The notes: a model not told the origin generated them from the letters alone. Numbered from the stretch's first letter, positions 1-9,811 are shown. The stretch is 44,552 nucleotides of DNA from an uncultured Fidelibacterota bacterium (GCA_902624575.1 CACNXV010000001.1:1-44552), one strand, 5' to 3'. Translations and numbers: made by a program.

Positions 1-357
1 GAAGACATTCAAATAGGTGTTCACTGTTTGGGGTATGTTGGAGATCATGGAGAAACTGCCAGGGAAGAATTTTATCCCGGATATGCTAAATCGTTTACAA
101 AAATTGGAATTGAAAGAGGTTGGGGTCCTGTAACAAGGCAAAGTTATGATTTTCTTACAAGCGAGAATGGTGCTTTTTTTGTTGGTGATTCTGCTGAAAT
201 TGTAGATAAGATTTTGTCTCATAGCGAAGATTTAGGTGGAATTACTCAATTTGCATTTCAAATGAGTGTAGCTGAGCTATCAAATGAACAATTATCAAAT
301 TCAATTAAATTAATTGGTGAAAAAGTTTTACCAGAAATAAAAAAATCCGTAGTTTGA
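1..357 (+). CDS. LLM-class flavin-dependent oxidoreductase, C-terminal fragment (5' end outside window)
   Basis: Frame open from base 1 ([32 protein letters not shown]...); ending resembles LLM/luciferase-like monooxygenase C-termini. Confidence 0.6.
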   Translation, partial: EDIQIGVHCLGYVGDHGETAREEFYPGYAKSFTKIGIERGWGPVTRQSYDFLTSENGAFFVGDSAEIVDKILSHSEDLGGITQFAFQMSVAELSNEQLSNSIKLIGEKVLPEIKKSVV

Positions 358-494
358 AGAAGGAACATCTCCCATCAAAAATTTGTCCTGTATGTGGATT
401 TTCATTCAATTGGAGAAAAAAGTGGAAAAAGACGTGGGAAAATGTTATTTATTGTAGTGAAAAATGTAGAAAAAATAAAAGAGTATTAAAATGA
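354..494 (+). CDS. DUF2256-family small zinc-ribbon-like protein (46 aa), TTG start
   Basis: Not in supplied ORF track. Manual translation [50 protein letters not shown]...CSEKC pairs and FxWRKKW pattern typical of DUF2256; overlaps the stop/start of both neighbours. Confidence 0.8.
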   Translation: MKKEHLPSKICPVCGFSFNWRKKWKKTWENVIYCSEKCRKNKRVLK

Positions 495-1249
495 TCAAAA
501 ATATTATAACATTAGTTTTTTTATGCACATTGCTTTTTCCCTGGGGAAAAACAGGACATAGAGTAACAGGAGAAGTTGCAGAATCTTATCTTACTGAAAA
601 GACTAAAATTGAAATTGCTAAAATTTTAGATGATCCTTCACTTGCAATAGCCAGTACGTGGGCAGATGAAATGCGTGCAAATCCAGATTTTAAAAAATAT
701 AATCCTTGGCACTATGTAAATATGCCCCTGGACACAAAATATAAGGATTCCTTGAAGTCAGATAAGGGTGATCTAGTTATGGCAATCAAATTGTGTAAAG
801 AGAAGCTGAAAGATTCAAAAGTTTCAAAAGATGAGAAAGCTTTTTATTTAAGATTTTTAGTACATTTTGTTGGAGATATTCATCAGCCATTGCATGTAGG
901 AAGGTCAGAAGATAGAGGCGGAAATGAAATTAAAGTTAAATGGTTTGGTAATGATTCGAACTTGCACAGAGTTTGGGATAGTGAAATGATAAATACGTAC
1001 ATGATGAGTTACACAGAATTTGCCATGCATTTAAATAAAAATTATGATAATAGAAGCATTAAAATTAAATCTGAAAATCAGTGGGTCAATGAATCTCAGA
1101 GCATGGTTGTTAATATATACGCCGAAGCTAAAAATGGAGATTATTTAGGTTATGATTACATTTATGAAAACTTTGATATTGTCAAGTCGCAACTATTTAC
1201 TGCCGGGGTAAGATTAGCTTTAACTCTAAACACTATTTTCGATGAATAA
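491..1249 (+). CDS. S1/P1 nuclease family protein, secreted
   Basis: Signal peptide then [57 protein letters not shown]1/P1 zinc-ligand motifs. Confidence 0.9.
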   Translation: MIKNIITLVFLCTLLFPWGKTGHRVTGEVAESYLTEKTKIEIAKILDDPSLAIASTWADEMRANPDFKKYNPWHYVNMPLDTKYKDSLKSDKGDLVMAIKLCKEKLKDSKVSKDEKAFYLRFLVHFVGDIHQPLHVGRSEDRGGNEIKVKWFGNDSNLHRVWDSEMINTYMMSYTEFAMHLNKNYDNRSIKIKSENQWVNESQSMVVNIYAEAKNGDYLGYDYIYENFDIVKSQLFTAGVRLALTLNTIFDE

Positions 1250-2663
1250 AATATCTATACATTGGTTTAGGAGTGATTTAAGGGTTAATGATAACCCCTC
1301 ATTGCATTTTGCAGCTCAAAATGGACCTCTAACGCCTATTTTTATATTAGATACAATAAACAACACCCAAAAAGAATTTAACCTCGGTGAAGCTAGTGCT
1401 TGGTGGCTACACCATTCATTGCAATCTTTAGATGAAAGCTTAAATAATAAAATTAATTTTTTTTCAGGCGATCCAATGGAGATAATAAAAAAAATTGTAA
1501 GTGAAAATGAGGTTGAATCTTTTTCATGGAATAGATGTTATAGCCCTTGGGAAATTGAAAGGGATACAGAAATAAAATCCTTTCTTAAAAACAAAGGAAT
1601 CAAAACTAAAACCTTTAATAGCTCTTTGCTGTGGGAGCCGTGGGAAATTTTAAAAGATGATAATACTCCATATAAAGTGTTTTCTCCTTTTTATCGTAAA
1701 GGTTGTCTTAAAAAACATGCTGGTCCAAGACAAGTTGTAGATTATCCTGAAAACCTTCAATTAAATGAAGAAGGAATTTCTAATTATAAAGTTGAAGATC
1801 TTGATTTACTTTCCAAATTTTCTTGGCATGATAAACTAATCGAGCATTGGAATGTTGGTGAAAAAGCTGCTATGGATAAATATGTTGAATTTAGTCAGGC
1901 AGGTTTAACGGGGTATAAAGATGGAAGAAATTTTCCATCACAACCAAATGTTTCAGTTTTGTCTCCACATTTACATTTTGGAGAAATTTCTCCTCATCAG
2001 ATTTGGCATAACGACAAATCTCATGTTCCTGAAAGAGATGTTGCTCATTTCCATAGTGAGTTGGGCTGGAGAGAATTTTCTTATTATTTAATTTATCACT
2101 TTCCTCAGATGTGTACTGATAACCTTAATATAAAGTTTGATAAGTTTCCATGGGGTCAAAACGATGGTTTCTTAAAAGCATGGCAAGAGGGTAAAACTGG
2201 ATATCCAATTGTTGATGCTGGGATGAGACAGTTGTGGCAAACAGGTTATATGCACAACAGGGTAAGAATGATTGTTGCTTCATTTCTTGTTAAAAACTTG
2301 TTGATTGATTGGAGAAAAGGGATGGAATGGTTTAATGATTGTCTTTGTGACGCAGATTTAGCAAATAATACTGCAAGTTGGCAGTGGACTGCAGGTAGCG
2401 GAGCAGATGCAGCTCCATATTTCAGAATATTTAATCCTATTTTACAAGGTAAAAAGTTTGATACAGATGGTGAATATACAAAACACTTTGTACCCGAGCT
2501 TAAAAACTTCCCATCAAAATATTTATTTGCTCCATGGGAGGCAGAAGAAGAGGTATTTGTTCAAGCTGGGATTGAATATGGCAAGGATTATCCAAAGCCA
2601 ATAGTTTCTATTGAAGAGTCTAGAGATATAGCGTTGAAAGCATATGATAAAATTAAAGGATAA
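1242..2663 (+). CDS. phr: Deoxyribodipyrimidine photolyase / cryptochrome family
   Basis: HWFRSDLRVNDNPSL; HLHFGEISPHQIW; GYPIVDAGMRQLWQTGYMHNRVRMIVASFLVKNLLIDWRKG; WQWTAGSGADAAPYFRIFNP. Confidence 0.95.
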   Translation: MNKISIHWFRSDLRVNDNPSLHFAAQNGPLTPIFILDTINNTQKEFNLGEASAWWLHHSLQSLDESLNNKINFFSGDPMEIIKKIVSENEVESFSWNRCYSPWEIERDTEIKSFLKNKGIKTKTFNSSLLWEPWEILKDDNTPYKVFSPFYRKGCLKKHAGPRQVVDYPENLQLNEEGISNYKVEDLDLLSKFSWHDKLIEHWNVGEKAAMDKYVEFSQAGLTGYKDGRNFPSQPNVSVLSPHLHFGEISPHQIWHNDKSHVPERDVAHFHSELGWREFSYYLIYHFPQMCTDNLNIKFDKFPWGQNDGFLKAWQEGKTGYPIVDAGMRQLWQTGYMHNRVRMIVASFLVKNLLIDWRKGMEWFNDCLCDADLANNTASWQWTAGSGADAAPYFRIFNPILQGKKFDTDGEYTKHFVPELKNFPSKYLFAPWEAEEEVFVQAGIEYGKDYPKPIVSIEESRDIALKAYDKIKG

Positions 2664-3756
2664 ACTTTTAATTATTGCAACGATTACAGCAGTTTCATCA
2701 ATATTTTTTCTATCAGATAATAAAATCACTTCACATCAAATAAATATTTTAAATAATCAAAAAATTAATTTTATCGAAGGTAAAGAATTTAATAGTGATA
2801 GTCTGATAATTACCGATAACGGTAGGTTGATTTTCAAAAAAATTATTGTTCCTGACCTCAAAAAATCATCCAAAATTATTATCGAGGCTAATCTTGTTTC
2901 AGATGGTGATCCTTGGGACAAATCAGGTTCTATTTTTTTACTTAAATCACATCCAAATGAAGAACAAAAAAATCCAATCGAATTGTTAAGATTTATCACG
3001 CCTTTTGGAGTAGGGCATTTTAGCAGTCAAGAGCGTTTAGATGACTACAAACCAGTTTATATTCCTAAATGGGAAGAAGGTATAGCGTGGGAAGAAGATA
3101 TATCGCATTTAGCAAGTCTTTTTGACAACCAGCAAGTATGGATTGGCATATGGATTGATTCCTATCATAAGGATGGATTTATAATGAATGTAGATTTAGA
3201 TATTAATGAAAGTGATATCAGATTTGATTTTCTTGATAAGCAAAACGTTAACTTTATTAATAATACTCACAAATATTCTGCTAAACTCAACGGCAGCCAT
3301 GATTTTTCGCAAGATCTATTATCAAATGAATTTGTTGTCGATAAAGATATAAAAAACGCTAAGTTGTATTTTATTACGACAGGCCATGGTGCTCACAGCG
3401 ATGGAGATGAGTTTAATCAAAGAAATAACATCGTTAGTCTAAATGGGCAAGAGTTGATAAATTTCCCTGCTTGGAGAGATGACTGTGCTGCATTTAGAAG
3501 GTTTAATCCTTCATCAGGAGTATGGTATGTTGATACCACCTGGAAAGGGGAAGATATTAAGGAGAGAATTGCTTCTTCTGATTATTCAAGAAGTAATTGG
3601 TGTCCAGGAAGTAAAGTACCACCCGTTGTAATCGATTTGCCAGATATCAAAAGAGGTAAAAATATAATTACTATTGATATACCAAATGCTCAACCAACAA
3701 CAAAAGATTTTTGGAATCATTGGAATATTTCAACATATTTAGTTTATGATAATTGA
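2644..3756 (+). CDS. Peptide-N-glycosidase F-related protein
   Basis: N-terminal hydrophobic segment; RFITPFGVGHF, ITTGHGAHSDGDEFNQRNNIVSLNGQELINFPAWRDDCAAFRRFNPSSGVW, SRSNWCPGSKVPPVVIDLP: PNGase F N- and C-domain-like motifs. Confidence 0.85.
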   Translation: MIKLKDKLLIIATITAVSSIFFLSDNKITSHQINILNNQKINFIEGKEFNSDSLIITDNGRLIFKKIIVPDLKKSSKIIIEANLVSDGDPWDKSGSIFLLKSHPNEEQKNPIELLRFITPFGVGHFSSQERLDDYKPVYIPKWEEGIAWEEDISHLASLFDNQQVWIGIWIDSYHKDGFIMNVDLDINESDIRFDFLDKQNVNFINNTHKYSAKLNGSHDFSQDLLSNEFVVDKDIKNAKLYFITTGHGAHSDGDEFNQRNNIVSLNGQELINFPAWRDDCAAFRRFNPSSGVWYVDTTWKGEDIKERIASSDYSRSNWCPGSKVPPVVIDLPDIKRGKNIITIDIPNAQPTTKDFWNHWNISTYLVYDN

Positions 3757-3813
3757 TTTATTGATTTTTAATATATAATATCTATAAGGTAGCCAACTAA
3801 ATTAGGAGATAAA

Positions 3814-4476
3814 ATGCATTACTTAAATACACTAAACGAGAAATTAGACAAGTTTCATTTATTAGATCATCCATTTTATATTGCATGGAATAAAGGTGAG
3901 CTAAATCAAGCAATATTAAAGGATTACGCGGAACAGTACTACCAACACATTAAGGCTTTTCCAAGGTATATTAGTGCAACTCATTCAATTTGTGAAGATA
4001 TTGATAACAGAAAAATTTTATTAGATAATCTAAGCGATGAAGAAGATTTTGAAAAAGATCATCCAATGCTTTGGAAGCAGTTTGCATTAGCTGTTGGAGC
4101 TGATGAAAATACTGTTGAAACAGTTAATCAAGAATCCTTTACAAAGGATATGATTGATAACTTTTTTAAGCTAGCTAGATCCTCTTACGCAGAAGGACTA
4201 GGATCATTATACGCTTATGAAAGACAGGTACCAGAAATTGCAGATACAAAAATTAAAGGTCTTGTTGAACACTATAATGTATCAACTGATGCAGGGTTAG
4301 AATACTTTGTCGTGCATAAAGATGCCGATATTGAGCATAGAGAGCAAAGTGCCGAATTAATGAATAAGTTATCACCCGAAGAAAGAAAGCTTGCTGAAGA
4401 AGCAGGATTGTCAACGGTTAAGATGTTGTGGGGTTTTCTTTCTGGCTTATGCGAAAAGCATAACATTCAAGCGTAA
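3814..4476 (+). CDS. CADD-family diiron protein (heme-oxygenase-like fold), putative para-aminobenzoate synthase
   Basis: HPFYIAWNKGEL, DEEDFEKDHPMLW, YAYERQVPEIADTKIKGL, YFVVHKDADIEH match CADD family pattern. Confidence 0.85.
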   Translation: MHYLNTLNEKLDKFHLLDHPFYIAWNKGELNQAILKDYAEQYYQHIKAFPRYISATHSICEDIDNRKILLDNLSDEEDFEKDHPMLWKQFALAVGADENTVETVNQESFTKDMIDNFFKLARSSYAEGLGSLYAYERQVPEIADTKIKGLVEHYNVSTDAGLEYFVVHKDADIEHREQSAELMNKLSPEERKLAEEAGLSTVKMLWGFLSGLCEKHNIQA

Positions 4477-4478
4477 AT

Positions 4479-4910
4479 TTATTTTGGACAGTTTTTTGTT
4501 ATATCGTTCCAATTGATATTTTTATCAATCGGAGCACCTTCTGATCTAGAAATAAACTGACACCATATTTGGGTAAACTCTACTGAAGGATAAAGATACT
4601 TTTTTCTTGAGTCTTTTGTGCACTTTTTCATTGTAAAGTAACCTTTTTTCACGCCAAGGCTAATAAAGTTTACAAAAGATGATTTTGAACCATATTTTGG
4701 ATGTAAAGTGTTGTATATGTCAGAGGCTGTAGTTTTTTTATCTTCAAAAAAATTGGACATAATTAAAAGGACAGCTATTCTTGTAGATACTGATTTCAGA
4801 AAAAATCTTCTAGCTTGTTCATGTTTTGAATTAGGAACGTGCTGGGTTATAGCATTAAAAATATTTTTTGTTTTTACTGCAAAATCTTCTTTTGACTTAA
4901 GTTTTTTCAT
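4479..4910 (-). CDS. Winged-helix (MarR-like) DNA-binding protein, hypothetical
   Basis: 143 aa ORF with helix-rich N-terminus and ASDIYNTLHPKYGSKSSFVNFISLGVKKGYFTMKKCTKDSRKKYLYPS, wHTH-like layout. Confidence 0.5.
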   Translation of the reverse strand: MKKLKSKEDFAVKTKNIFNAITQHVPNSKHEQARRFFLKSVSTRIAVLLIMSNFFEDKKTTASDIYNTLHPKYGSKSSFVNFISLGVKKGYFTMKKCTKDSRKKYLYPSVEFTQIWCQFISRSEGAPIDKNINWNDITKNCPK

Positions 4911-5004
4911 CCCCGTCTATAAGATAAAGAAGATTGCCGTAAACTTGTAATATTAATTTTTAGTACTATTTATATTGTTTGAATTGTAGTGGAATTTACG
5001 TAGT

Positions 5005-5547
5005 ATGCGCGCAATAAATATGAAAATAGAACAAATAAAAGAAACAATAACAATCGTTAATGATTATCCAATCAAAGGAATCGTTTTTAAAGATATCACC
5101 ACACTTTTAGAGAATCCAGATGCATTTAAATCTACTGTAGATATTATGATAGAAAAAGTTAAGCATTTAGATTTTAATAGAGTAGTCGGAGTGGAATCTA
5201 GGGGATTTTTCTGGTCTGGATCAATTGCTTACGCTTTATCAAAATCTTATGTTTTGGCAAGAAAGCCTGGAAAGCTTCCAAGAAAAGCTGCTGAAAAGAA
5301 CTTTACGCTTGAGTATGGTACAAATAGTGTCCATATCCATGAGGATGCTATTAAAAAAGGAGATAAAGTGTTAGTGGTTGATGATTTAATTGCTACAGGC
5401 GGTACTGCAATGGCAACCGCTGAGCTTTGTCAAGAGCTTGGTGCATCTGAGGTACATATAATAGCTTTAATAGATATGCCTGAATTAGGTGGATCAAAAA
5501 AGCTTTCTGAAAAGTTTGGTGAAGTGATTACTTTAATAGATTATTAG
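5005..5547 (+). CDS. apt: Adenine phosphoribosyltransferase
   Basis: DYPIKGIVFKDITTLLENPDAF, VVGVESRGFFWSG, ARKPGKLPRK, VLVVDDLIATGGTAMATAELC. Confidence 0.95.
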   Translation: MRAINMKIEQIKETITIVNDYPIKGIVFKDITTLLENPDAFKSTVDIMIEKVKHLDFNRVVGVESRGFFWSGSIAYALSKSYVLARKPGKLPRKAAEKNFTLEYGTNSVHIHEDAIKKGDKVLVVDDLIATGGTAMATAELCQELGASEVHIIALIDMPELGGSKKLSEKFGEVITLIDY

Positions 5548-7241
5548 TCGTTAGAAAAAAGAGAAGAGAACTGTAAGAATTTACTGTAGTTTCCTTTAAT
5601 TTTAATTTTGCCCAAAGCAAAAGCTTTGGCTGAACTTTCTGTCTTTAACAATATTCCTTTCCAAGTCATAGAATCCACAGTAACAATCGCATCATAGCTA
5701 TCATCATAACTATTTGATATTTCTGCAATTTGGTTACGAATCACCACACTGTATTTTTCATTAGTATCTGATATATCAAAACCAATTTTTATATTTTTAT
5801 TGTTTGCTTTTTTTGGATTTAACCTTGGACCCATAGCTTCAAAAAAAGACTTTAATGGTATATTTTTAGCTTGTTCAGCAGAAACAGTATAATCCAATGA
5901 AGGTTTTATTTTTTTTGAAAGTTCATAGGATTCAGATAAATAATAATTTCTTGCTATAGGATTATACTCAATTAAAGATAAATACTCCAAAGATTGACTG
6001 TGCAATTTAATTATTTCATCGTCATTTGGATAGATCTCAAGTCCATAATCACTCAATTCAGCTGCCCACTGAAAATTTTCATTTTCAATTTCATTACTAA
6101 TATTTTCTATTAACAATTCTTTTGAGCCAATTAAATCAATGATATGCTTTGCTCTTTTTTTGTTTGATAAGGGTTCTAAATTAACAGCTTTTCCGTCAAA
6201 AAATCCTAAATAGCCATTATATACATTTCTTATGCTCCAAGAGACTTTTCCATATTTTTCGTTTAAATCAAAATTTTCTTTGAAAAAGATTGGGTATTCA
6301 AATTCTTCAACAAGTTCATCAGGTGTTTTTCCTTCATTAGATCCTCTAATAGTATAATCATGTATATATTGAATTGCGTCTCTATAAATAGACAATCTTT
6401 CTTCAATAGTTTCTTTTCCTTCAAGATATGGACCATGACAGCTTATTAGAAATTTTGGTTTGTATGAACGCATTGCATCAACAGATCTATACCATTTATA
6501 AGTATCTCTGTAAGAAGTTCCTCTTATTGTATATAAATTTGGGAACCTCATGTAGTAGTTATCACCGCTAATAACCAATTCTTTTTTTGGATAATAAATT
6601 ATTATCTGATCATCTGTTTCTCCTGGAGAATGTTGAATTTCCAATGTAATTCCAGCAACTTCTAGTTTTGAAGTCTGCTCATCAAAAAATATAGTAGGAT
6701 ATACAACAGGCGGTTGTTCAAAATCAAAATTTAAAGTAAATCCTAAACCATGTCCTCTTTTTAAGCTGTCAGGAAGAAAATGACCGAATTGTTTCATTCC
6801 ACGTTCAGTTAATATTGGTCTTAACAAATTATTTTGGTCATAAAAACCTTTTTCAAAAGAACGATGAGCAAATATTTCTGTTCCATCTTCCAAAAAGCCT
6901 GGTGCACCTCGCCAATGATCTACGTGAGAATGAGTATAGATGATTGCTTTGTTTGGTTTATTTGATATTTTTTTAAACTCTTTATTTATTTGTTCAGCTA
7001 AAATTGGGTCCTCAGTAGTATCGATAATAATATTTCCATCGTCGCCAACAAGCAATATAGAATTAGCCAATCCATAGCCAATTGCAACATGGACATTTTC
7101 AGTTACCTCATAAATGCCTTTTTCGAAGTAAAAATCATCATCTAACTGAATCTCAGATGTAAAATCTGATTTTTCCTCAACAGTTTTTTGCTCAGAAGAG
7201 CATGAAAATAATATAAAAAAGAATAAAAAATATAATCTCAT
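5544..7241 (-). CDS. Alkyl/aryl-sulfatase-like MBL-fold hydrolase with C-terminal SCP2-like domain, lipoprotein
   Basis: Lipobox-like LFSCSS; IYTHSHVDHWRGAPGFL zinc motif; RGTSYRDTYKWYRSVDAMRSYKPKFLISCHGPYLEG; VYNGYLGFFDG; alkylsulfatase dimerisation-like region. Confidence 0.88.
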   Translation of the reverse strand: MRLYFLFFFILFSCSSEQKTVEEKSDFTSEIQLDDDFYFEKGIYEVTENVHVAIGYGLANSILLVGDDGNIIIDTTEDPILAEQINKEFKKISNKPNKAIIYTHSHVDHWRGAPGFLEDGTEIFAHRSFEKGFYDQNNLLRPILTERGMKQFGHFLPDSLKRGHGLGFTLNFDFEQPPVVYPTIFFDEQTSKLEVAGITLEIQHSPGETDDQIIIYYPKKELVISGDNYYMRFPNLYTIRGTSYRDTYKWYRSVDAMRSYKPKFLISCHGPYLEGKETIEERLSIYRDAIQYIHDYTIRGSNEGKTPDELVEEFEYPIFFKENFDLNEKYGKVSWSIRNVYNGYLGFFDGKAVNLEPLSNKKRAKHIIDLIGSKELLIENISNEIENENFQWAAELSDYGLEIYPNDDEIIKLHSQSLEYLSLIEYNPIARNYYLSESYELSKKIKPSLDYTVSAEQAKNIPLKSFFEAMGPRLNPKKANNKNIKIGFDISDTNEKYSVVIRNQIAEISNSYDDSYDAIVTVDSMTWKGILLKTESSAKAFALGKIKIKGNYSKFLQFSSLFSND

Positions 7242-7330
7242 AGCACAAAATATAAGTCATATTAAACTTAATTTTAAATAAATTAGATTATTGACATGGA
7301 ACAAATAAAATTAAATAACATTTCTTATTT

Positions 7331-8197
7331 ATGAGCTATATATCATATTCTCGAGGAAAATATATTGCCACTGAAGAAGTAAATTTAGGAATTTTAAGCA
7401 ATTTCTTAAGTGTAATTAGAGGTTTTCAAGTTTTTACTTTTTTAAAAACCGTAAATAATGGAAATCCAATATTTCTCAATTATCATGTAGATAGAGTTTT
7501 AAAAAATGCAGAATTAATGGGTTTAAAAGTTAAAATCTCCAAAAAAGAGTTAATTTTACTCGTAGAAAAGACATTAGGTAAAAATGATTTTTCTAAAAGT
7601 GAATGTAATATAATGATTGTTTTTGCAGGGACATCTCCGACGGATGATGCTGGGCTTAGAACCGATAAATTTGCTGATCTTTTTATAGTTATTTCAAAAT
7701 CTAAAGAGTATTCGAAAGATTCTTATCAAAACGGGGTTTCATTGGGCTTGTTTGAGTACCAAAGAATGGATGCAAAAATTAAATCACCATATACTTATTA
7801 TGGAGGGCTTAAAGCTCAAAATATTATTGATTTTAAAGAATTCGACGAAATTATTTATCATAACGATGGTAAAATTCTAGAGGGAACAACTTTTTCTTTT
7901 TTTGGTGTCGACAAAAATGGTACTATAATTACCTCAAAAGCAGACGGAAAAATTCTTGAAAGCGTTACAAGAAAAGTGTTAATTGATATTATGAAAGAAA
8001 GAGGGGTTAAGCACACTATTTGCGATATTCCTTTAAAAATGATTGATGAATTTAGCGAAGCTTTTATCGCTTCATCAAATCGTGATATTATACCAGTAAA
8101 ATCAATAAACGGAATTTTATTAAATAGCGGAAAAAATGGTACTGTTTGTAAAGAAATTACAAAGCTTTACAAAGAAGAAGTTTCTATTAAAAATTAA
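7331..8197 (+). CDS. Aminotransferase class IV (branched-chain/D-amino acid aminotransferase-like)
   Basis: FLNYHVDRVLKNAELMGL; MDAKIKSPYTYYGGLKAQ (PLP lysine region); KILEGTTFSFFGVD; EAFIASSNRDIIPVKSING. Confidence 0.85.
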   Translation: MSYISYSRGKYIATEEVNLGILSNFLSVIRGFQVFTFLKTVNNGNPIFLNYHVDRVLKNAELMGLKVKISKKELILLVEKTLGKNDFSKSECNIMIVFAGTSPTDDAGLRTDKFADLFIVISKSKEYSKDSYQNGVSLGLFEYQRMDAKIKSPYTYYGGLKAQNIIDFKEFDEIIYHNDGKILEGTTFSFFGVDKNGTIITSKADGKILESVTRKVLIDIMKERGVKHTICDIPLKMIDEFSEAFIASSNRDIIPVKSINGILLNSGKNGTVCKEITKLYKEEVSIKN

Positions 8198-8278
8198 ACT
8201 ATTCTTGTTTTTAAAATTAAGCTAAATTGGAACAATATATTTTTGTGTTCGTTTATATGATAAATAACAAAACATAGG

Positions 8279-8689
8279 ATGGTTAAAATGAAAAATTTAT
8301 ACATCATAGTTCTATCATTATTTTTTACTGCATGTGCAGTTCCAGTTCCAACAGCTACTGCAGAAAGTAGCGATTTTACATTAGGTAAAGTTCAGTCCCA
8401 ATTATCTAAAGGAATGTCTTCAACGCAAGTCGTTGATCTTCTTGGATCACCAAATTTGGTCACTAGTACCAGCGATGGAGGAGAGGCTTGGACATATGAT
8501 AAGGTTTCTCAAGAATCAGAATCCTCTAGCGTTTCTGGTATCGGAGGAGGTTCTAGCGGTAACTTCTTTGGATTGTTTGCTGGTGGAAAATCTAAATCTG
8601 AAAATTCAAGTAAAAATTTGACATTGATAATTAAAATTGATTCAGATGGTTTAGTCACTGACTTTAAATATCAAAGCATCAAATACTAG
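8279..8689 (+). CDS. BamE/SmpA-OmlA-like outer membrane lipoprotein
   Basis: Lipobox LFFTACAV; GKVQSQLSKGMSSTQVVDLLGSPNLVTSTSDGGEAWTYDKV is the SmpA/OmlA pattern. Confidence 0.7.
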   Translation: MVKMKNLYIIVLSLFFTACAVPVPTATAESSDFTLGKVQSQLSKGMSSTQVVDLLGSPNLVTSTSDGGEAWTYDKVSQESESSSVSGIGGGSSGNFFGLFAGGKSKSENSSKNLTLIIKIDSDGLVTDFKYQSIKY

Positions 8690-8694
8690 AGAAA

Positions 8695-9192
8695 ATGAAA
8701 AGAAATTTTCTCATTTTTTTTGCTTTTGCAATAGTTGTACAAAGTTGTGCAGTGTCAACTTCGGAAAGAACGACTGCAATAAAACGCGCGACTGAAACAA
8801 AAGAGTACGAAGTGTCAACTAAAGAATTAATTTCAGCATCTATTGATACTTTTCAAGATCTGGGATATACCATAGACGTTCTTTCTCCTGAATTTGGTCT
8901 AATAACAGCTAGTAAAAAACAAGGAAATACATCTGAAAGAGTTGATTCTGATGAGAGCATTGGGAGTACTATTATTAGAGGAATTTTTGGTATTGAAAGC
9001 AATGACGATATTGTAATTATTCCTCTAACTTTATCTGCAACGATTACAATAAAAGAAATATCAAATGATCCTATTCTTTCTTCTCTAAGAGTAAATTTTG
9101 AAGGTGGGGAAAGAAAATTTTCTGATCTTTTTTTTAAAAGCTTTTTTGCTGCATTAGATAAATCTTTGTTTTTAGATCAAGCCATTAATTAA
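8695..9192 (+). CDS. Hypothetical lipoprotein, paralogue of following gene
   Basis: Lipobox VVQSCAV; shares RATETKEYEVSTKELISASIDTFQDLGYTIDVLSPEFGLITASK with next ORF. Confidence 0.7.
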   Translation: MKRNFLIFFAFAIVVQSCAVSTSERTTAIKRATETKEYEVSTKELISASIDTFQDLGYTIDVLSPEFGLITASKKQGNTSERVDSDESIGSTIIRGIFGIESNDDIVIIPLTLSATITIKEISNDPILSSLRVNFEGGERKFSDLFFKSFFAALDKSLFLDQAIN

Positions 9193-9764
9193 TGTATAAA
9201 TTTTTTACAAATATTTTTGTTGTATCTTTTTTGTTCATTAGTTGTGCTTCTAGTGGAAATTCTAAAAAATCCACTGCGGCACAAAGGGCAGTTGAAACTA
9301 AGGAGTATAATGTTGACAAAAAAACATTAATGACTTCTTCAATTGGAGCTTTTCAAGATTTAGGTTTTACTATTGATACAATCAGTGAAGAGTTTGGGTT
9401 AATCACTGCTAGTAAAGTTGAAGAGAAAAAGGAAGAAAGCGATGATGACGGTCTTTCAGCTGGACAAATAGTTGGTATAATTCTTTTAATAGGAGTATTT
9501 CTAGCAATAAAAGACTTACTGCCTGATAGTGATGATGACTCTGGAGGAGGAAATGGTGGAAGGGATAAAGTCATTGTTAAAGATTATAAACTTTCAGCAA
9601 CAATAACTGTAAAGTCGATAAATGAACAGGAGCCTTACTTAAGTTCTTTGAGAGTTAATTTTGGTGGCGCTGAAAGAAAAAGGTCTGTTAAATTTTTCAA
9701 GAATTTCTTTAGTGCAATAGATAAGTCTCTGTTTTTAGATCAACCAATATTTTCCTCAGAATAA
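9192..9764 (+). CDS. Hypothetical lipoprotein with internal hydrophobic insert, paralogue of preceding gene
   Basis: Lipobox FISCASS; RAVETKEYNVDKKTLMTSSIGAFQDLGFTIDTISEEFGLITASK; internal AGQIVGIILLIGVFLAIKDLLP. Confidence 0.7.
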   Translation: MYKFFTNIFVVSFLFISCASSGNSKKSTAAQRAVETKEYNVDKKTLMTSSIGAFQDLGFTIDTISEEFGLITASKVEEKKEESDDDGLSAGQIVGIILLIGVFLAIKDLLPDSDDDSGGGNGGRDKVIVKDYKLSATITVKSINEQEPYLSSLRVNFGGAERKRSVKFFKNFFSAIDKSLFLDQPIFSSE

Positions 9765-9811
9765 ACAACTTCTCATTTCTTTAAATTTTTCTTATACTTT
9801 ATTTCAATTGT

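Noticed and set aside
2407-2999. Shadow ORFs 2407-2604 (+), 2523-2729 (-), 2757-2999 (-)
   Set aside because: Lie inside or antisense to confident photolyase/PNGase genes with no recognisable protein features.
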